Assembly (NCBI GenBank): GCA_022360375.1
Contig: JAKSCW010000493.1
Coordinates: 1-13,724 of the forward strand
Direction: 5' to 3'
From: Balneolales bacterium
GTDB taxonomy: Bacteria > Bacteroidota > Rhodothermia > Balneolales > Balneolaceae
DNA: 13,724 bases
Numbering within the stretch: the first letter of the stretch is position 1; each line of letters opens with the position of its first letter. The translations under genes and the position numbers were made by a program. Under the pieces are notes generated by a model, which was given only the letters and a program-made list of their open reading frames with translations, was not told where the DNA came from and searched no databases. Shown piece by piece: positions 1 to 6,288 of the stretch.

Positions 1-13
1 AAAAAGACAAGAA

Positions 14-63
14 GTCATTCCCGCAAAGGTGGGAATTCAGATCCCTGCTTTTACAGCGATGAC
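14..63. repeat. two-hairpin dRS3-like intergenic repeat
   Basis: This element is bounded by GTCAT and ATGAC. It contains ATTCCC-N8-GGGAAT at 17-36, which can fold into a stem of about 8 bp (with one G-T pair) and an AAAG loop. A second hairpin spans 41-60, with arms ATCcCTG and CAGcGAT. The first palindrome fits the ATTCCC-N8-GGGAAT pattern known as dRS3 in Neisseria, and similar repeats are scattered through many bacterial genomes. It lies 14 bases beyond the stop of the methyltransferase gene, so its RNA could act as a terminator or mRNA 3' stabiliser. That role is inferred, and only one copy is visible here. Confidence 0.6.
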
Positions 64-77
64 TATAAAAAGGAGTG

Positions 78-1220
78 TTAATACAACTCAAACTCCAGCA
101 ACCTGCATTCAATCGTGGAATTATAAAACTCTAAACGGCGGTTGCTTCGAAGGCCTATTTTCTTAGCCAAATCAAAATTTCCAGTAAACACATAGCCCCA
201 TTTTCCGGAGCATTTTTGTTTGAAGAAGTCACCGATTTCCTGATAAAGTGTTCTCAATTCCTGTTGTTCACCGATACGTTCTCCATAGGGTGGGTTCAAT
301 AAAACGATGCCATCACCGCCGGGGATTTCGGTATCCCTGAAATCGCATTGCTGGAATTCAATGAGATGCTCAACACCGGCAGTTTTGGCGTTTTTCTTTG
401 CAGCTTCAATGGCCCGGGCATCTATATCAGTAGCTATGATTTTTCCTTCAATAGTTTTTGATGAAGCCTGTTTCAGCTCTGATCGCAGGGAAGTCCAGGC
501 ATTGTCGTCAAATCCTTTGATGTGTTTAACACCAAAGTTGGGGCGAAGGAGCCCGGGAGCGCGATTTAAGGCCATCAAAGTTGCTTCTATTGCCAGGGTG
601 CCGCTGCCACACATCGGGTTGATGAAATGCTGGCCATGTGCCCATTTACTTGCAAGAATAAGTGCTGCAGCAAGGGTTTCCTGCATGGGTGCCGTATGAT
701 TGTTTATCCTGTATCCGCGGCGATTAATAGATTCCCCGGAGGTATCCAGGTATATGGTAGCCTGATCACCTTTCCAAAACAAAAAAACCACCGTTCTATC
801 AAGTTTGGGGCCAGAATCAGGGCGTGTTCCCGTTCGCATCCGGATTCGATCCACGATAGCGTCTTTCACTGTCAGGTTTGCAAACTGGGTGTTGGTGATC
901 GTTTTATTTTTTATAAACGAAGTTATGCTCACATACCCATGCTTGTTAATGTACTCTTCCCAGGGGATGGATTTTAGTGTTTCAGAAAGCTCTTCAGCAT
1001 TGGAGGCTTTAAAATTTTTCAACTGGAAATGCACCCTATGAGCCGTTCTAAGGCACAAATTCAATTTCATACAATCTTCCAGTGAACCCCTGGTTTCTAT
1101 TCCAGCTACACGCTCTTTAAGTAGCGGAAACCCAAGTTCCTGAACTTCTTTTTTAAGGTAAGTAACAATCCCTTTCGGGCAGGTAATGGAGATCGTGGAA
1201 AATTGCGACAAGTCAGCCAT
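78..1220 (-). CDS. THUMP domain class I SAM-dependent RNA methyltransferase (RlmL N-terminal-half type)
   Basis: This 380-residue cytoplasmic protein probably transfers a methyl group from S-adenosylmethionine to a guanine N2 of 23S rRNA. It resembles the RlmL half of E. coli RlmKL and the Bacillus YpsC type. A THUMP RNA-binding region covers roughly residues 50-160. The UPF0020 methyltransferase fold follows, with the SAM-binding NPMCGSGTLAIEA at 201-213, the acidic ATDID after strand 2 at 263-267, and the catalytic NPPYGERIG at 309-317. The RlmK half found in enterobacteria is absent, which is usual outside Gammaproteobacteria. The start is an ATG with no clear Shine-Dalgarno sequence. The gene lies downstream of the FKBP gene on the same strand, separated by a palindromic repeat, and a second repeat follows its stop. 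The exact target base cannot be told from sequence alone. Confidence 0.9.
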   Translation of the reverse strand: MADLSQFSTISITCPKGIVTYLKKEVQELGFPLLKERVAGIETRGSLEDCMKLNLCLRTAHRVHFQLKNFKASNAEELSETLKSIPWEEYINKHGYVSITSFIKNKTITNTQFANLTVKDAIVDRIRMRTGTRPDSGPKLDRTVVFLFWKGDQATIYLDTSGESINRRGYRINNHTAPMQETLAAALILASKWAHGQHFINPMCGSGTLAIEATLMALNRAPGLLRPNFGVKHIKGFDDNAWTSLRSELKQASSKTIEGKIIATDIDARAIEAAKKNAKTAGVEHLIEFQQCDFRDTEIPGGDGIVLLNPPYGERIGEQQELRTLYQEIGDFFKQKCSGKWGYVFTGNFDLAKKIGLRSNRRLEFYNSTIECRLLEFELY

Positions 1221-1244
1221 TGGCTAGAATTGAAGGATGATGAT

Positions 1245-1293
1245 CTTTCGACAAGCCCGTGAACCCTCAAAAAGTTGGTTGAGCCTGTCGAAG
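1245..1293. repeat. imperfect TTCGACA / TGTCGAA palindromic repeat
   Basis: The left arm at 1246-1258 (TTTCGACAAGCCC) pairs with the right arm at 1281-1293 (GAGCCTGTCGAAG) over 13 positions, with two mismatches and one G-T pair. The loop is 22 bases. It occupies most of the 82-base gap between the FKBP stop and the methyltransferase start, beginning about 10 bases past the FKBP stop. Repeats with a TTCGACA-GGCTCA core occur in many bacterial genomes, and I take this to be a decayed member. It could attenuate read-through from the FKBP gene, but there is no T-tract. Confidence 0.5.
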
Positions 1294-1302
1294 CTAAACC
1301 AG

Positions 1303-1731
1303 CTATTTGATTTCTATGATCTCGATGTTAAACGTAAGATCTTTACCGGCCAACGGATGATTCGCATCAATGGTAACCTGATCGTCTTCGATACGGGTAA
1401 CCACACAAGGAATAGGCTGGCCTGCATCCGTATTCATTTGAAGCTGCATTCCTTCTTTAACTTCCAGTTCAGGTGGTAATTGTTCCTTTCCAACGGTAAC
1501 TACATTCTGTGGGTTATGTTCTCCATATGCTTCAGCACTTGGAATATTGGCCGTGGTCACGTCGCCAACTTTAAGCCCTAAAACGGCATTTTCAAAACCT
1601 GGGATCAGCATTCCCTGTCCCATAGTGAATTCTAGTGGGTCACGATTTATGGACGAATCAAAAATCTCTCCGCTTTCAAGAGTTCCGGTGTAATGTACTT
1701 TAAGGGTACTGTTGCTTTGTACTGTAGACAA
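1303..1731 (-). CDS. SlyD-like FKBP-type peptidyl-prolyl cis-trans isomerase
   Basis: This 142-residue cytoplasmic enzyme should catalyse cis-trans isomerisation of X-Pro bonds and act as a folding helper. The FKBP core opens with LKVHYTGTLESGEIFDSS, followed by GQGMLIPGFENAVLGLKVGD. An insert-in-flap region follows at about residues 65-120, and the protein closes with the SlyD-type DANHPLAGKDLTFNIEI. The His/Cys-rich metal-binding tail of E. coli SlyD is missing, so a role in nickel delivery is unlikely. The start is TTG at 1731. It is preceded by AAAGGA (1742-1737) at a spacing of 5 bases, and the first in-frame ATG lies inside the domain, so the TTG is well supported. The gene is divergent from the CoA-binding protein gene. 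A TATAAT hexamer at 1755-1750 could serve as its -10, though no -35 is evident. Confidence 0.93.
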   Translation of the reverse strand: MSTVQSNSTLKVHYTGTLESGEIFDSSINRDPLEFTMGQGMLIPGFENAVLGLKVGDVTTANIPSAEAYGEHNPQNVVTVGKEQLPPELEVKEGMQLQMNTDAGQPIPCVVTRIEDDQVTIDANHPLAGKDLTFNIEIIEIK

Positions 1732-1736
1732 ATTGA

Positions 1737-1742
1737 TCCTTT
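1737..1742 (-). promoter_or_regulatory. Shine-Dalgarno site that fixes the FKBP TTG start
   Basis: On the minus strand this reads AAAGGA, 5 bases before the TTG at 1731. It is one of the few convincing Shine-Dalgarno sequences in the window, where most starts are preceded by AT-rich sequence with no such motif. It supports the non-ATG start of the FKBP gene. Confidence 0.6.
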
Positions 1743-1813
1743 GTTTGGAATTATAAGTTTATTTTGGGCATTAAAGATACCAAACAATTCAACTAATAAA
1801 TTGCATTCATCAA

Positions 1814-2242
1814 ATGAGTACACTTGAGCTCCCAAACCCTCAGGAAATTCTAAAAAAAGCGAACGTAGTCGCGGTGGTAGGTTGCTCCCCTGATCCATAC
1901 CGAACCAGTAATTATGCCGCCAATTACCTGAAAAAAAGAGGGTATACAATGATTCCGGTTAACCCTTCTGAAGATGAGATTTTAGGTGAAAAATGTTATC
2001 CATCACTAAATGATATTCCTTCTGAAACTCACATCGACATTGTAAATGTGTTTCGGAATAAACGATATACGCAGGGAGTGGTGGAAGAGGTAGCTCAGTG
2101 GAAAATGAACACAGGTCAGAACCCTGCAATCTGGACGCAATTGGATGTTTCCAGTCCTCAGGCGGAATTACTCGCAGAAAAGCATAATCTGCCTTATATC
2201 CGGAATGTGTGTATTATGGTGGAGTTGGACCACTTAAAATGA
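1814..2242 (+). CDS. CoA-binding domain protein (YccU family)
   Basis: This 142-residue protein is a single Rossmann-like CoA_binding domain, as in the YccU family and the N-terminal part of succinyl-CoA synthetase alpha and acyl-CoA synthetases. Visible signs are the nucleotide-binding turn NVVAVVGCSPDPYRTSNY at about residues 17-34, YTMIPVNPSEDEILGEKCYPSL after strand 2, then IDIVNVFRNK and the C-terminal IRNVCIMVELDHLK. The length is typical for the stand-alone family, whose members bind CoA or acyl-CoA. The physiological role is not settled. It is divergent from the FKBP gene (82 bases between starts) and convergent with yajQ. The ATG start at 1814 follows an AT-rich leader without a Shine-Dalgarno motif. 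Confidence 0.88.
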   Translation: MSTLELPNPQEILKKANVVAVVGCSPDPYRTSNYAANYLKKRGYTMIPVNPSEDEILGEKCYPSLNDIPSETHIDIVNVFRNKRYTQGVVEEVAQWKMNTGQNPAIWTQLDVSSPQAELLAEKHNLPYIRNVCIMVELDHLK

Positions 2243-2279
2243 ATTTAAAATTAGAAATTCTGGAGTACGGGTTGTTTTA

Positions 2280-2295
2280 GAGCTTTTAAAAGCTC
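2280..2295. terminator. 16-bp perfect palindrome between convergent genes, possible terminator
   Basis: GAGCTTTTAAAAGCTC is perfectly self-complementary and lies in the gap between the convergent CoA-binding gene and yajQ. It could form a short hairpin (6-bp stem, TTAA loop) in transcripts from either strand. Neither side has a clear T-tract, so termination is uncertain. A protein-binding site or chance AT-rich symmetry are alternatives. Confidence 0.35.
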
Positions 2296-2327
2296 ATAAT
2301 CTCTTGTTCATAGTTCCAAATTTCTTA

Positions 2328-2816
2328 TCACTTAAAGTTCACAAACTGCAAAGGTATGCCCATATCTTTTCCTTTCAGGTGAGCGATAATTGATTGTAAA
2401 TCATCAATTTTTTTCCCGGTTACACGAACCTGGTTATCCTGAATCTGAGGTTGTACTTTCATCTTCAGGTCTTTGATTTCCTTCACAATTTTCTTTGCAG
2501 TTTCCCGATCGATACCTTCTTTTAAAGCCACATCCATTTTAACATGGCCCTGAGAAGTGCCTTCCTCAGTACCAAATTCAAGTACTTTGGAGTCAATACC
2601 ACGTTTTATAAAATTCCTGATTACCATTTCTTTCACAGCCTGCATCTTCATGCTTTCCGCGGCAACTAAGTGAATCCGGTTTTCTTTTTTATGGAAGGTA
2701 ACCTCGGTGTGCAGCCCGCGAAAATCGTATCGGGTGCTTACTTCTTTCAGGGTATTATTCACCGCATTATCTACTTCTTGTGCATTAATCTCGTTTACAA
2801 TATCGAAACTGGCCAT
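2328..2816 (-). CDS. yajQ: YajQ family nucleotide-binding protein
   Basis: This 162-residue cytoplasmic protein matches YajQ along its full length, beginning MASFDIVNEINAQEVDNAV with the conserved STRYDFRG at about residues 27-34. It continues through the LVAAESMKMQAVKEM and FIKRGID segments and the second alpha/beta domain with KKIVKEIKDLKMKVQPQIQ. It ends RVTGKKIDDLQSIIAHLKG. YajQ proteins have two RRM-like folds. They were first described as nucleotide- or tRNA-binding, and Xanthomonas and Pseudomonas homologues bind cyclic di-GMP and influence transcription. Whether this one senses cyclic di-GMP cannot be judged here, and no cyclase or phosphodiesterase for that messenger is in the window. 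The ATG start is in the expected place. The next gene upstream on the strand ends 69 bases away, so co-transcription is possible. Confidence 0.95.
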   Translation of the reverse strand: MASFDIVNEINAQEVDNAVNNTLKEVSTRYDFRGLHTEVTFHKKENRIHLVAAESMKMQAVKEMVIRNFIKRGIDSKVLEFGTEEGTSQGHVKMDVALKEGIDRETAKKIVKEIKDLKMKVQPQIQDNQVRVTGKKIDDLQSIIAHLKGKDMGIPLQFVNFK

Positions 2817-2885
2817 TTTGGAATTATGAGTTAAGGTTTATAAAGATTTAGCTAGGTTGCCATTGAACAAGTTAAAACTCACAGG

Positions 2886-3566
2886 TCATAATTTCTCTTC
2901 AACTTTTTCCAGCATTTTTTTTCGAAGAATAGATTCAACCTCTTGCTGATCTTCCGGTGGTATTAGCGTTTTAAAGCTTTTAATCGAGCCATTTTTTTCA
3001 TATTCCACTTCTATAACATCTTCAAGATACCATTGATAGTTCAAAAATTGTTCCCAGTCTATTAGTGTATCCAGAAGGATGATCCCGGTTGACCGGAATT
3101 CAGGCACAAATCTCAAAGTCATGCCCCATAAACCAATTCCGATTAAAGATAAACCCGATGAAATACGGATAGGGGTGATAGCCAGTTCCGTAACAATAGA
3201 CATTCGGTAAATTCCGAACAGGACCAGCCCCAGGGCAATTATAATTGGAAAATGATCGGAGAGGAAGGTACGGTTTACATATAGTATTTTTCCTGCTTTG
3301 CTTTTTAGCCTGAATTGATTCCATGCCGCCCCTCCAAAAAAGCCAAAAACAGATGCATAAGTGTTCGTAATAAAGGCTTCTCCCAAATCATCGCCTACGA
3401 TTCCTTTTTGATAAAGGAATAGCAAAAAGGAGTATACCGCCAATACAAGTACTACAAAAACCAGCAGGTTTCTCGCAGTTATTTGATAGAGAGAAAAAAG
3501 GCGTCTGTTGCCATAAAAAAAACTTCCGGAAGCCGTGAGAACCGAAGAAAGAATTGTCCAGATCAT
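2886..3566 (-). CDS. uncharacterised multi-pass membrane protein
   Basis: I do not recognise this 226-residue protein. It has a hydrophobic N-terminus (residues 1-16) followed by Tyr/Arg-rich sequence, then likely membrane spans at about 32-53, 66-81 (weak), 105-124 and 134-152. After that comes a soluble, acidic C-terminal tail of about 70 residues. The tail contains LLDTLIDWEQFLNYQWYL, resembling a short beta segment, and a charged helical end rich in Glu and Lys. No catalytic motif or transporter signature is visible. The start is an ATG, 43 bases from the divergent DUF971 gene, so the two must share a compact promoter region. The stop lies 69 bases before yajQ. It could be a small envelope protein restricted to this lineage. 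The coding call rests on length, clean start and stop, and consistent membrane-protein composition. Confidence 0.75.
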   Translation of the reverse strand: MIWTILSSVLTASGSFFYGNRRLFSLYQITARNLLVFVVLVLAVYSFLLFLYQKGIVGDDLGEAFITNTYASVFGFFGGAAWNQFRLKSKAGKILYVNRTFLSDHFPIIIALGLVLFGIYRMSIVTELAITPIRISSGLSLIGIGLWGMTLRFVPEFRSTGIILLDTLIDWEQFLNYQWYLEDVIEVEYEKNGSIKSFKTLIPPEDQQEVESILRKKMLEKVEEKL

Positions 3567-3609
3567 TTCTTAGTTTTGTAGATAATTCTAAAACAGAAAA
3601 TACACATTC

Positions 3610-3936
3610 ATGGAGCAATCAACCACCCCGGTTGGAATACAGGTAGATAACGAAAATCAACATCTGCAGATTGAATGGAAAGACGGGAAAAAATCGGAAT
3701 ATCCATTATTTGGGCTCCGGAAAAACTGTCCCTGTGTTACTTGCAGAGGTGGACATGCCAGTATGAATGAATTTGAACCTGAAGCCTTTTTCCTGGAGAA
3801 TCCACCAAGGATGAACATCACGAATGCAAAGCCAATTGGAAACCATGCGCTGCAAATAACCTGGATTGATGGCCATAATTCGGGAATGTATCGGTGGGAA
3901 ACACTTCGTTGGTTAGACCCGGAAAATCATACATAG
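3610..3936 (+). CDS. DUF971 domain protein (GBBH-like N-terminal domain)
   Basis: This 108-residue protein is a single DUF971 domain, the fold at the N-terminus of gamma-butyrobetaine hydroxylase and sometimes fused to Mrp/ApbC iron-sulfur carriers. Its features are the beta-hairpin LQIEWKDGKKSEYPLFGLRKNCPC, a Cys cluster CPCVTC at residues 40-45, and the closing motif MYRWETLRWL at about 93-102. In related proteins the Cys residues bind a metal, probably zinc. Stand-alone members have no firmly assigned function, and iron-sulfur metabolism is suggested by domain fusions. A TAGTTTTG sequence at 3571-3578 fits the Bacteroidetes TAnnTTTG promoter pattern, but the -33 partner is not well spaced. 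The gene is divergent from the membrane protein gene and convergent with the T9SS cargo gene. Confidence 0.87.
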   Translation: MEQSTTPVGIQVDNENQHLQIEWKDGKKSEYPLFGLRKNCPCVTCRGGHASMNEFEPEAFFLENPPRMNITNAKPIGNHALQITWIDGHNSGMYRWETLRWLDPENHT

Positions 3937-3978
3937 TTATTGAAAATGGTTAAGGCGCACTTTTTTACTAAATAACTA
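3934..3978. terminator. inverted repeat holding both convergent stop codons, possible bidirectional terminator
   Basis: TAGTTATT at 3934-3941 and AATAACTA at 3971-3978 are exact reverse complements separated by 29 bases. The TAG that ends the DUF971 gene (3934-3936) and the TAG that ends the T9SS cargo gene (3978-3976) are the outer three bases of the two arms. The stem is AT-rich and the loop is long, so a strong terminator is doubtful. A TTTTTT run at 3961-3966 lies inside the loop. Confidence 0.3.
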
Positions 3979-5853
3979 TTTAATAAGAACTAATTTTTTG
4001 GTGATAGTTATAGTTGAGGTAGTAAGGCGGTACAGGTACAAGCCGGAGGCGAGGTTAGTCGCATTGAAGGTGACTTCATGATGCCCGGCTTCTGTTGGTC
4101 CGGTTACAAGATTGGCCACTTGTTTACCTTGCATATCAAAAACGGCTAGTTCTATGTTGTCCCTTTTCGGAAGGTAGTATTCAATCACCGTGGATGGGTT
4201 AAACGGATTTGGATAATTCTGCCGTAAAGAGATGGTAGATGGGAGAGAAGAAATTGGCTCGGTTTCAACCAATTCCATGCTGGTGATAAAAAGAGTGAAA
4301 GCGCGAGGTTGAGGACCTTTGTCAAAAGTGTATTCTGTAGATTCATCCAACATCGTAGTTCTCTGATTTTCATGATCCAACAATTGGAATGAATATCGAT
4401 TGTGGAGTTTTCCTAAGCCTTCAAGTGAAATAGAAGCCGATCCGGTCATTGTGCTTTCCACAAACAAAGGTATTTCGAATCTTTCACTAGTTGCAGAAAT
4501 ACTTCGGATGGACAGTCTTTGATCATCTACCTTTGAAAAGATGCTAATATAATTATCAGAAAGTGAAGAAAGCTTAGCGGTATTCCGGTTATCGAGCCTT
4601 GAGCCGGATTGTTCCCTGAAAGCAAGATAGTGACGGTCTTTCCATTGATCCAGTGAAACAGATACAGCAAACTGCGAAATGGGGCTTTCCATTTTAAGTA
4701 ATGTACCTGAACCGGAAGCTTTCACCTCCCGTGTTACGTTAAGAACCGGAGTAGTAGTATCTGCACGTACCCAAAAAGCCTGAAAGGGGGCAATTACTGA
4801 GATGGGATCCCCGGCACCTTCACTATATACCAAATAACCACCATCTCCGCCATTATCGTTGGGGTTCCAGATCCACAATGCATCCTGGATATTCGTTTTT
4901 GTCCATCCTGAAGCCGCATCCCAGTCAATACTGAATGGATAAGGATTGGATACCAAATTAAAACCGCTTAAAGAACTATCTATTCCTTCTGTATAGCTCA
5001 CCGGGATGGAGATGTCGCCAAAGCCCGAAATCCCTGTAACCTGAAACGATTTAGGCCATCCCTGTTCTATTTCTGTCGTTGTACCATCGTCATCCTCAAA
5101 CAGATAAGCAGTAAATCCGGTTCCTTGTCCGGGCATAGAATCAAGGTTGGTAACAGCTTCAAATTGTTGAGAGGGTTCATTCCATGTAAATATATTGGAA
5201 GAGCCTCCCGGGGCATCAGAATTGCTTCCACCTTGTGTCCAAAGCGAATCCAAAAGTACTCCATAGCTCACATTAGAAAAAGGACTGCCCAGGAATCTCC
5301 ATCCATCTTTCCCGGAAGTACCACTTAAAGAAATAGTTTGTGTTTCAATGCCCGGGTTAACAACCAGGGTAAAATGCATAACAGTTAATATGCCTGATTC
5401 AAAAGTTCCTTCATGTATTACATTTACAGAACTGGAATCGTTTAAGATTAGGGTATCAGTGCGAGTGGTATCTATGAAGGAGAGAGTCCAGTTTTCAGGA
5501 AAATCCTGGTATTTTTTTACGCTTACACTAAAGGTATCAACATAAGTGGACCTGATATACACCGGAAGTTCAATAATTTCATTCAGGTTAAGAGGTAAAT
5601 TATTAATCGATAAGTTATTCTGATCAGAGTCTTGAGTAAATAACTCAGCATAAGAACCCGCCAGGTTAGCTAGCTTAAAAGCATCGAAAACATCGTGTCC
5701 GTTTTCACCATTTTCGGTGAAAATGGCGAAAGCCACATCGCTATTGGCTTCATTTTGCATTTCCAATTCAAGCTGATAGTTCTCCTGCGCAAACCCAGAG
5801 GAAACAAAGCAGAAAATGCTTATATGGACCAGCAACAAAGTTCGTGTTTTCAT
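3976..5853 (-). CDS. secreted protein with type IX secretion C-terminal sorting domain
   Basis: This 625-residue protein is built for export. A signal peptide covers residues 1-22 or so (hydrophobic core LLLVHISIFCFVSSGFA, then Q-E-N). An N-terminal region contains HDVFDAFKLANL and LSINNLPL, a pattern common in T9SS cargo. Two related beta-rich modules follow at about 184-252 (FLGSPF to FTAYLF) and 297-364 (LVSNPYPF to FQAFWVR). The C-terminal sorting domain at about 541-625 carries QNYPNPFNPSTVIEYYLP, FDMQGKQV, and a final SGLYLYRLTT...KKLVLIK. The type A domain directs passage through the outer membrane and attachment or release at the surface. No enzymatic motif is visible, so the role could be adhesive or structural. 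The gene is divergent from the TPR-HTH regulator gene and has a sigma70-like promoter candidate just upstream. Confidence 0.9.
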   Translation of the reverse strand: MKTRTLLLVHISIFCFVSSGFAQENYQLELEMQNEANSDVAFAIFTENGENGHDVFDAFKLANLAGSYAELFTQDSDQNNLSINNLPLNLNEIIELPVYIRSTYVDTFSVSVKKYQDFPENWTLSFIDTTRTDTLILNDSSSVNVIHEGTFESGILTVMHFTLVVNPGIETQTISLSGTSGKDGWRFLGSPFSNVSYGVLLDSLWTQGGSNSDAPGGSSNIFTWNEPSQQFEAVTNLDSMPGQGTGFTAYLFEDDDGTTTEIEQGWPKSFQVTGISGFGDISIPVSYTEGIDSSLSGFNLVSNPYPFSIDWDAASGWTKTNIQDALWIWNPNDNGGDGGYLVYSEGAGDPISVIAPFQAFWVRADTTTPVLNVTREVKASGSGTLLKMESPISQFAVSVSLDQWKDRHYLAFREQSGSRLDNRNTAKLSSLSDNYISIFSKVDDQRLSIRSISATSERFEIPLFVESTMTGSASISLEGLGKLHNRYSFQLLDHENQRTTMLDESTEYTFDKGPQPRAFTLFITSMELVETEPISSLPSTISLRQNYPNPFNPSTVIEYYLPKRDNIELAVFDMQGKQVANLVTGPTEAGHHEVTFNATNLASGLYLYRLTTSTITITKKLVLIK

Positions 5854-5873
5854 GCTACAGTGATGGGGTTTTG

Positions 5874-5901
5874 TTTATACATCCGGGAGAACTTAACTCA
5901 A
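5874..5901 (-). promoter_or_regulatory. candidate sigma70-like promoter of the T9SS cargo gene
   Basis: On the minus strand this reads TTGAGT (5901-5896), 16 bases, then TATAAA (5879-5874). Transcription would begin about 14 bases before the ATG at 5853, leaving a short leader without a Shine-Dalgarno motif. Four of six -35 bases and five of six -10 bases match the usual consensus. Bacteroidota often use a different promoter form, so this is only a candidate. Confidence 0.35.
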
Positions 5902-6252
5902 CAAAAAATAAACTAAAACATTCATTATAAAGACTTCATAATCAAATAATAAAGGATTATTTAAAAACTACTACCAAAAGAAACTTAACGCCTGAAAAAA
6001 GTAGATGATAGTGTTGTTTTTTTGAGCATCATAAACAGTCAATTTCCCCAGGTTAACAGACAAAAGTAATATCGACACTACAAAATTGAATGGAAATTAT
6101 GGTCTACCAATAACTTAGGGAAGCAGTTATAGTCGATGAATTGGTTTCAGGAAAACAATTCCTTTGATGAATCTTAGGCACTTTAATTGAGGGTTTTTAG
6201 CCTATGTCGACAACTTGTAGACCAATTCAAAAAAATCAGAGTGATGTAAAAT

Positions 6253-6261
6253 TGGTATACT
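6253..6261 (+). promoter_or_regulatory. candidate extended -10 promoter of the TPR-HTH gene
   Basis: TGGTATACT fits an extended -10 (TGn followed by TATACT), and no -35 is apparent at 16-18 bases upstream. A start near 6268 would leave a leader of about 20 bases before the ATG at 6289. The element overlaps one ATTGGT motif (6251-6256), so a protein bound there would block it. Confidence 0.3.
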
Positions 6262-6288
6262 CAGTCAACTCAAGTAAACAACTGGCTT

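Larger units (their letters stand above)
5854..6288. other. 435-base divergent intergenic region with repeated ATTGGT/ACCAAT motifs
   Basis: This gap separates the divergent T9SS cargo and TPR-HTH genes, and I see no credible gene in it. ACCAAT or ATTGGT occurs four times on alternating strands, at 6106-6111, 6140-6145, 6221-6226 and 6251-6256. Two form a 9-bp inverted pair, TGAATTGGT at 6137-6145 and ACCAATTCA at 6221-6229. Two others form ACCAATT-N22-AATTGGT at 6221-6256, which runs into the proposed -10 of the TPR-HTH gene. A small hairpin, ATAACT-N9-AGTTAT, lies at 6110-6130. These are possible binding half-sites for a regulator, but AT-rich sequence makes chance matches more likely. Confidence 0.4.

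Noticed and set aside
307..1041. Overlapping plus-strand reading frames of 78-130 codons opposite the methyltransferase gene
   Set aside because: They lie antisense to a gene with full family motifs, carry no recognisable domain, and overlap each other in different frames.
1647..1949. Minus-strand reading frame of 100 codons across the FKBP/CoA-binding divergent region
   Set aside because: It overlaps the ends of two well-supported genes and its translation shows no domain; it is a chance open frame.
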